Assembly (NCBI GenBank): GCA_016284115.1
Contig: JAEEOD010000130.1
Coordinates: 1-19,826, forward strand
Direction: 5' to 3'
Length of the DNA stretch: 19,826 nucleotides
Source of the DNA: Bacteroidaceae bacterium
GTDB taxonomy: Bacteria > Bacteroidota > Bacteroidia > Bacteroidales > Bacteroidaceae
Shown here: piece after piece, positions 15,208 through 19,826 of the stretch
How the letters are laid out: every line of letters starts with the position of its first letter
Numbering within the stretch: position 1 is the first letter of the stretch
Position numbers and translations under genes: made by a program
Notes under the pieces: generated by a model
The model's input: only the letters and a program-made list of their open reading frames with translations
Databases searched by the model: none
Told to the model about the DNA's origin: nothing

Positions 15208-16926
15208 TTATAATCTATGTTTTTTTATTTGTTTCAGTGCATTCAGAAGAAAAGCAACATTATATAAGTCTTCTGAATACCATAACCTGGCAAAATATAA
15301 ACCGATGGGCTCACGTTTATACAAATTACCATGCCGATAAGTCTGAAATAGGAAATTAAAACCTTCCTCTATCACATCACTGGGAACCTCTCCGTAAGGA
15401 GCTAACGCTGCCAAAGTTCGTGCTGTCAGTGTTACCTTAGATGTTATGCCCTTGGCACCTCCCCACCCTCCATCTGGGTTCTGTACTGACAACAAATATG
15501 CAACTCCTTTCTGCGCAAGTTTCTTCACCCGGTCATTGTCCGACGAACTGAAATAATCCACAGCAGTAGCGGTACCATATACAGGTGAATGCTCATCTGT
15601 AGCCTGTTGGTCACCAAACCATAACGGAATCCATGCACCTTCTTGGGTTTGCGTTTTTTCCATGAATGACACCAAGCGCTGAGTGCTTCTCTTACATCTT
15701 AAATACAAATCCGTAGGTAACTGATTCTTCCATATCTCAAAAGCAAAGTATGTGTGTGCAGTCAAATCAGGACTACTTTGGTCAAAAGGCAGTTTCGTCC
15801 ATCCTTTACAAAAGGTAGGAATCCCCCCATCATGATTCTGCAAATCCAACAGCCATTTTATACCATTACCTATTTCATCACTATAAGTTCCGCCTGTCAA
15901 TACATGCAAGGCGATTAATGCTCCTGGTGTATCATCTGCATCAGGAACAGAGCCTGACAGGTCTGTCCATCCCCACCCGCCAGGTTGAGCTCCAGTAAAA
16001 GGATGCACCTCTTTCAAAGCATTGGCTTTCAGTTTTTGAATAAAATAATCCCTCTCTGGTATGTCTTCATCCAAAGCCCGTAAACTTAACGATGTCACCC
16101 AACAGGCCAAATCTGTATCAATCGGCCAGGCACCATCTTCTCGGATCGTGTCCACCAAGAATTTGGCTGCTTTTTGTGTCACCTCATGCTCATTAAAACC
16201 TGCCCCACTCATACACATACCCACGAAAGCTGTTAACGGAGCTGCCTCCAAAAAACCTCCGTCATCGGGTTGCAACTTCTCCAAAACTTTTAGGCAACGG
16301 GGAATAAATTTATCCATCACGAAGGAATAAAAATTCCTTTTCCCTTTCTTATATCTTAAAATGCCAACTGCAATCAATGCAGGGATGGCATAACTTACCA
16401 CAGGTAACTGCAAAAAGCGGAACAGTTTCTGAGGCAACACAGCCAGTTCAAAAGGCAAGGGGGGAATCTTGTTCCACTGAGAAATCAAGCCTGCCAGTCC
16501 ACACATAGAAAGAATAGGAACAGAGAAAGTCAGGTCTGTGCCATAGTAATTCAGCACCCCCTTTATCAGTTGGTCTTCACTATCTCCCCCCAACTTATCC
16601 TGTAGATAATTCCTGACCTTTTGCGGTGGCGTATCTACTGCATACAACGCAGCGTAAGAGAGTAGCGTAGCAGTCATATTGGCAGGGCTCTCCTCACTAT
16701 CTCCCCATGCACCTTCTTCGGTCATGGTATTCTTTAGCCATGATGCCCCTTTAACTATATATGAACTATATTTCTCCCTATCAATCAAATAAAGCGCAAA
16801 AACAGAAACAGATGTAGAGATGGCGCTTGAAGACAAGTGTCCACGCCACATCTCACCAGGTTTTCTTGCATTTATCAACCTGCCTTTAACTTCTGTAATC
16901 ATTTCATCTATTTGCTCTATTCTCAT
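15208..16926 (-). CDS. Squalene-hopene-cyclase-like class II terpene cyclase
   Basis: 572 residues, shorter than classical squalene-hopene cyclases (about 630) and nearer to bacterial class II diterpene cyclases. The class II catalytic acid motif DADD is at 329-332, in the context GGWGW...VPDADDTPGAL, matching the DxDDTA region of the family. The family-like SPDLTAHTY follows at 385-393. QW-type repeats are visible: EEGAWGD (70-76), DGGFLEA (222-228), EDGAWPI (263-269), QNHDGGI (363-369), QEGAWIP (428-434) and QNPDGGWGG (482-490). The C-terminus (PIGLYFARLWYSEDLYN) recalls sporulenol/hopene cyclases. It should protonate and cyclise a polyprene or prenyl diphosphate; whether that is squalene, GGPP or a longer chain is unknown. 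No squalene synthase gene is visible here. A hydrophobic stretch (about 173-191) fits membrane association. Start ATG overlaps the previous stop (ATGA). Fold assignment is firm, substrate is not. Confidence 0.85.
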   Translation of the reverse strand: MRIEQIDEMITEVKGRLINARKPGEMWRGHLSSSAISTSVSVFALYLIDREKYSSYIVKGASWLKNTMTEEGAWGDSEESPANMTATLLSYAALYAVDTPPQKVRNYLQDKLGGDSEDQLIKGVLNYYGTDLTFSVPILSMCGLAGLISQWNKIPPLPFELAVLPQKLFRFLQLPVVSYAIPALIAVGILRYKKGKRNFYSFVMDKFIPRCLKVLEKLQPDDGGFLEAAPLTAFVGMCMSGAGFNEHEVTQKAAKFLVDTIREDGAWPIDTDLACWVTSLSLRALDEDIPERDYFIQKLKANALKEVHPFTGAQPGGWGWTDLSGSVPDADDTPGALIALHVLTGGTYSDEIGNGIKWLLDLQNHDGGIPTFCKGWTKLPFDQSSPDLTAHTYFAFEIWKNQLPTDLYLRCKRSTQRLVSFMEKTQTQEGAWIPLWFGDQQATDEHSPVYGTATAVDYFSSSDNDRVKKLAQKGVAYLLSVQNPDGGWGGAKGITSKVTLTARTLAALAPYGEVPSDVIEEGFNFLFQTYRHGNLYKREPIGLYFARLWYSEDLYNVAFLLNALKQIKKHRL

Positions 16927-17792
16927 AAAGAACCCAATGCCAATAGTCCATAAAATACATATTCCATATCACTCCGGTCATCAAATAAGGTTGCCGAGAA
17001 TCCCCCGTTTTCGCTAAAATGAGCTTCAATAAAATCCAAAGGCTCATATTTAGGTCTGATACCGTAATTTTTCAAAGCAAAAAGCGATGTGGCGGTTGAC
17101 AACAAATCTGGAATAGGAGCCAATGCATCAGCTTTGAAACCTCCGTTTTCTTCCTGCATATCCTTCAACGCAACAGCCTCAACGTGATCATAAACTGCCA
17201 ATTGTGCCTTTATCATCAAGGCTGCCGCTGTAGCATTAGCAGAGGCTGTCTCACAATCTTTCAGATTAGCATATCCTCCGCCCTTTACTTTATAGTCTTG
17301 CAAATCTATCAGTGTCTGTTTCTTGCCAATCAACCTGACATTGTAATCCTCCAACATCGAGAGCCATAGGAACTGCGTATAAGGTGAATGTCTGTCCCCT
17401 TGGGGGAAATCACAGAAGGAGTCAAGCGTACGTACATTGTTAACACTCCATACATTCAGCAACATTCCCACCATTCCGTCAGACACCAGCCTTTGCAGCT
17501 TCTTGCATTTCATCCAAGATATATAGTGTATCAGATCAAGACTTTCTGCATCAAAACCACTCAGAAACGTCCTCATCTTGTCAGCATCAAGCCTGATACC
17601 CTGCATGTATGCTACAAGCCATCCGAAAGCTGTATAATACAAATCTTCCTTACCACCTTTGCCAACAAAAGCACCACATTCTGTTTGCTGAGACAACACG
17701 AAGGCAAGAAGTTTGCTTCTTGCATCTTGCGTAAGACGTTTGTTAGCCTTTCGCAAAGCATTCATCATCTTAGTAGAAATGCTGGTCTTCAT
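16923..17792 (-). CDS. Prenyltransferase/squalene-oxidase-repeat protein (small alpha-toroid)
   Basis: 289 residues, with no signal peptide, so probably cytoplasmic. Repeats typical of alpha-alpha toroid proteins are visible: CGAFVGKGG (39-47) then DLYYTAFGWL, KGGGYANL (170-177), ENGGFKADAL (215-224) then DLLSTATSLFAL, and ENGGFSATLF (261-270). This is the fold of protein prenyltransferase beta subunits and of terpene cyclase halves. No class II DxDD acid motif is present, and I cannot identify the Asp/Cys/His zinc triad of protein prenyltransferases, so catalysis by this protein alone is uncertain. It starts 9 bases after the DUF116-prenyl synthase stop (TAG) and overlaps the cyclase start by four bases (ATGA), implying translational coupling. 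It may be a partner subunit of the cyclase, a prenyl-chain-binding protein, or a prenyltransferase with altered chemistry. Confidence 0.75.
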   Translation of the reverse strand: MKTSISTKMMNALRKANKRLTQDARSKLLAFVLSQQTECGAFVGKGGKEDLYYTAFGWLVAYMQGIRLDADKMRTFLSGFDAESLDLIHYISWMKCKKLQRLVSDGMVGMLLNVWSVNNVRTLDSFCDFPQGDRHSPYTQFLWLSMLEDYNVRLIGKKQTLIDLQDYKVKGGGYANLKDCETASANATAAALMIKAQLAVYDHVEAVALKDMQEENGGFKADALAPIPDLLSTATSLFALKNYGIRPKYEPLDFIEAHFSENGGFSATLFDDRSDMEYVFYGLLALGSL

Positions 17793-17801
17793 AACACTAA
17801 T

Positions 17802-19361
17802 CTATCTTAAAATCCGTTCTGTAATCCTAAACAAAAGTCGTTTCAGTTCTACCTGCTTCACGTTATATAAAGCCGCTAAAGCTTGCTGATGATAATCTTC
17901 GGCCAAATTCCTCGCCTTTTCCAAGGCATTATTTAGAATGGCCTGGTTTTGTGGATCACGGAAAAATTCCTTAATATTGCAGGCTGCAAACAATCTTTGC
18001 AAAAAAACTGCGTCATGATTATTTTGCTCACAAACGATTGCCAATACAGCTGACGGACGAATCTCCAATGGTTCATCATTGTCAAAATCTTCGATGTCAT
18101 CCAGCAATTGGTAAGTTATACCCAATGCTGTAGAATAAGTCTGAAATACTTTCCGTAATTGTTCATCGTCACCAGCACAAATCAATCCTAACAGTAGGGA
18201 TACCTCAAAAGCAGGCACCGTCTTGTTTCTGAATATATCTAACACAAAGTCGAGAGTGAACGAATGCGGATTCTTGCTCCAGTCAAGTTCCATACCTTGT
18301 CCTCTGCAAAGGGAAACATGAGCTTCAGCCACAGCTGACAGCAACGCTTTGGACTCGCAGGTGGAGAGTATTCGGTATCCCTGGCCTAACAGATAGTCGC
18401 CCACATTGATTGCTACAGGTACGCCGCAAGTGGCATGAACAGTAGGTTTTCCATATCGTTCACTATCATTATCCTGTATATCATCATGTACCAAAGAAGC
18501 CTTGTGAAAGCATTCCACCGCAATAGCGGCGCGTTTCACTTCTTCTGAAGGTATATCTTCATTTGTCAAAGAAGAGAATACAGCAGCAACAAGATAAGGC
18601 CTCCAGCGCTTTCCATCACCACTAAGCCAATCGAGTGCTGTAGTAGAGCTATGGCTTTCACTATCAGTGAAATACTGCTTCAAGGAGTCACGTTCGAACC
18701 ATGATTTTGATAGTTGACGTAATTCGTCATAGTCCATAAAGTAAGCGTCTGTGTCAGAACGCAGTCCCATCAGTTGCATCACGTAGCCATAATCCACCTG
18801 CGTGTCTTTGCATCCATCATAATTCAATGGGATGGCTATTCCGGGCACTGCATTGCGTATCAGTAAAGGAAACGCCTTCTCCAGGGAATTGAGACAACTC
18901 ACTCCTATCACAGCATCCACTACCCCATTCTGAATAAGACCCACAACAGAAGTAAAACCTTCAGCCACGATACTCATCATACCCAGCTCATCAGCCTTTT
19001 CCTGCAAATCAGGTATAGGACAATTGCCACACCTGTGGCAGAGCAAACCCAGTTCGTCCATTTCAGCCTGACACTTAGCAGAGTTACTCAAACATTTTGG
19101 CAATAGCAGGATACGCCTTTCAAACGGAATGGAAGCAATGGTATCTTTCCATATCTGGTTATGGATTTCCACCATCATCCACCCCCGATAAGCAGGATTG
19201 AGTTCATATTGTGAAATCAACTCATCAGCAACCGCCTCCAGGTCCTTCATAGAAAGGGGAGGGACAACTGACAACGAGCCGACCAACTCGCTGATAAGTG
19301 TCCTTATCTCTGTTCTTTCCTTGAAGGATAGTGGTGCTATCTGTTTACTTTCATTTTCCAT
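17802..19361 (-). CDS. Fusion of DUF116-like domain and polyprenyl diphosphate synthase
   Basis: A 519-residue two-domain protein. Residues about 55-205 resemble DUF116: seven cysteines (C90, C97, C108, C111, C114, C156, C184), with the core LLCHRCGNCPIPD and a VIGVSC strand; the cysteines probably bind metal or an Fe-S cluster. Residues about 225-519 are an all-helical trans-isoprenyl diphosphate synthase: GKRWRP (250-255) for IPP binding, first Asp-rich motif DDIQD (293-297), and second DDIED (421-425). This half should condense IPP with an allylic diphosphate. Small residues (A288, S289) before the first motif argue against a C15 stop and fit C20 or longer, but product length cannot be read reliably. 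Oddities are RYG where the family usually has RRG (residues 302-304), and an RPS.VLAI segment after the second motif in place of the usual GK-containing loop. It probably supplies the downstream cyclase. The ATG lies 6 bases after the preceding stop. Confidence 0.88.
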   Translation of the reverse strand: MENESKQIAPLSFKERTEIRTLISELVGSLSVVPPLSMKDLEAVADELISQYELNPAYRGWMMVEIHNQIWKDTIASIPFERRILLLPKCLSNSAKCQAEMDELGLLCHRCGNCPIPDLQEKADELGMMSIVAEGFTSVVGLIQNGVVDAVIGVSCLNSLEKAFPLLIRNAVPGIAIPLNYDGCKDTQVDYGYVMQLMGLRSDTDAYFMDYDELRQLSKSWFERDSLKQYFTDSESHSSTTALDWLSGDGKRWRPYLVAAVFSSLTNEDIPSEEVKRAAIAVECFHKASLVHDDIQDNDSERYGKPTVHATCGVPVAINVGDYLLGQGYRILSTCESKALLSAVAEAHVSLCRGQGMELDWSKNPHSFTLDFVLDIFRNKTVPAFEVSLLLGLICAGDDEQLRKVFQTYSTALGITYQLLDDIEDFDNDEPLEIRPSAVLAIVCEQNNHDAVFLQRLFAACNIKEFFRDPQNQAILNNALEKARNLAEDYHQQALAALYNVKQVELKRLLFRITERILR

Positions 19362-19367
19362 ATATAA

Positions 19368-19826
19368 TTATCCATAAGCTCCGAAACCAAAGAAATATCT
19401 TTTCTTAAGGAACTTGTAAAATACATTCTGTTCGGGAATCAAATCATCTTTCATATCATGACCTGCCACACTATTCATCGCTTCATATTCCTGCATCACC
19501 GTGCCTCTTGAGGTGGTATCCAGTGCTCCTTGCTGCTGAAGGAATTCCACCATACGCTGAGGATGCTCCATAATGATGCAACCTCTGCTTCCTTCTGCCG
19601 TTACCTTTCTGAAGTCAGCAAGAAACTGGGAGTTATTGAAAATATCTGTCAGATTGGAAGCATCCTCATTCAACCATTCCTTTGCCATTTGCATGGGTGG
19701 ACAGAACTCCACTGCCCCACTGGGTGAGATATGATGGCTCATACCAGTTGCTGCAGGGCACATAGCCCTGCCTTGATCATCCCAATATGTATCAATGATG
19801 AAAAGCGGGGCGTTTTTTCGTTGTTC
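19368..19826 (-). CDS. Radical SAM/SPASM-like protein, C-terminal part (5' end outside window)
   Basis: The reading frame stays open to the right edge, adding 21 codons upstream of the first internal ATG (19763), so that ATG is not the start and the visible 152 residues are a C-terminal fragment. Visible features are a Cys-Pro (MCPAATG), an SPASM-like segment (HHISPSGAVEFCPP) and a third cysteine (SRGCIIMEHP). The end is hydrophobic and aromatic (RYFFGFGAYG). From memory this resembles the auxiliary-cluster end of radical SAM proteins, where the cysteines bind a second [4Fe-4S] cluster; the CxxxCxxC core that would prove it lies outside the window. It ends in TAA and the next gene starts 6 bases later, so the two are probably co-transcribed. 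Its position ahead of isoprenoid genes suggests a radical modification of the terpenoid or a partner. A non-radical-SAM iron-sulfur protein is possible. Confidence 0.6.
   Translation of the reverse strand, partial: EQRKNAPLFIIDTYWDDQGRAMCPAATGMSHHISPSGAVEFCPPMQMAKEWLNEDASNLTDIFNNSQFLADFRKVTAEGSRGCIIMEHPQRMVEFLQQQGALDTTSRGTVMQEYEAMNSVAGHDMKDDLIPEQNVFYKFLKKRYFFGFGAYG

Noticed and set aside
1..19826. tRNA genes, CRISPR arrays, insertion sequences, promoters or terminators
   Set aside because: The genes leave no gaps above about 18 bases, and I saw no direct-repeat arrays, transposase frames or hairpin-plus-T terminators.

Overview
The window is one gapless block of 15 genes, all on the minus strand and read from high to low coordinates. 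Both end genes run off the window: a radical SAM protein at the right (upstream) edge and an FtsX-type permease at the left (downstream) edge. No gap between genes exceeds about 18 bases, and three junctions are 4-base ATGA overlaps, so this looks like one long operon whose promoter and terminator both lie outside. Base composition, MKK-type signal peptides, a Bacteroidota-style lipoprotein, weak Shine-Dalgarno use and protein style suggest an anaerobic member of the Bacteroidota, perhaps a Prevotella/Bacteroides relative. This is inference; there is no rRNA or marker gene here.

The layout in transcription order has four parts. (1) Isoprenoid module (19826-15208): C-terminal part of a radical SAM/SPASM-like protein; a fusion of a cysteine-rich DUF116-like domain with a polyprenyl (probably geranylgeranyl-type) diphosphate synthase; a small prenyltransferase/squalene-oxidase-repeat protein; and a 572-residue squalene-hopene-cyclase-like class II terpene cyclase with an intact DADD acid motif. 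(2) First propeller group (15191-11450): a secreted and a membrane-anchored PQQ-like beta-propeller, then an NHL-type propeller with a Tat-like leader, a GCCNP motif and a C-terminal three-cysteine tail. (3) Electron-transfer module (11441-4434): a polyferredoxin with a Tat-like leader, a NosR/NapH-like membrane polyferredoxin, a three-helix membrane-anchored propeller, a NuoE-NuoF fusion of the kind that serves FeFe hydrogenases, and a stand-alone [2Fe-2S]/multi-[4Fe-4S] protein. (4) Export and lipoprotein module (4430-1): a propeller lipoprotein, a LolD/MacB-type ATPase and a large FtsX-family permease.

Working model (inference): the cytoplasmic isoprenoid enzymes build a cyclised terpenoid. 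The NuoEF-like and iron-sulfur subunits take electrons from NAD(P)H and pass them through the NosR-like membrane protein to the exported polyferredoxin, or run in reverse. Five extracytoplasmic propellers scaffold or carry out a redox step on the terpenoid or another substrate, and the ABC transporter moves a lipid or lipoprotein product. I do not recognise this combination as a described pathway. The linkage of a terpene cyclase, a DUF116-prenyl synthase fusion, a hydrogenase-type diaphorase without a hydrogenase, and five propellers is the main discovery candidate.
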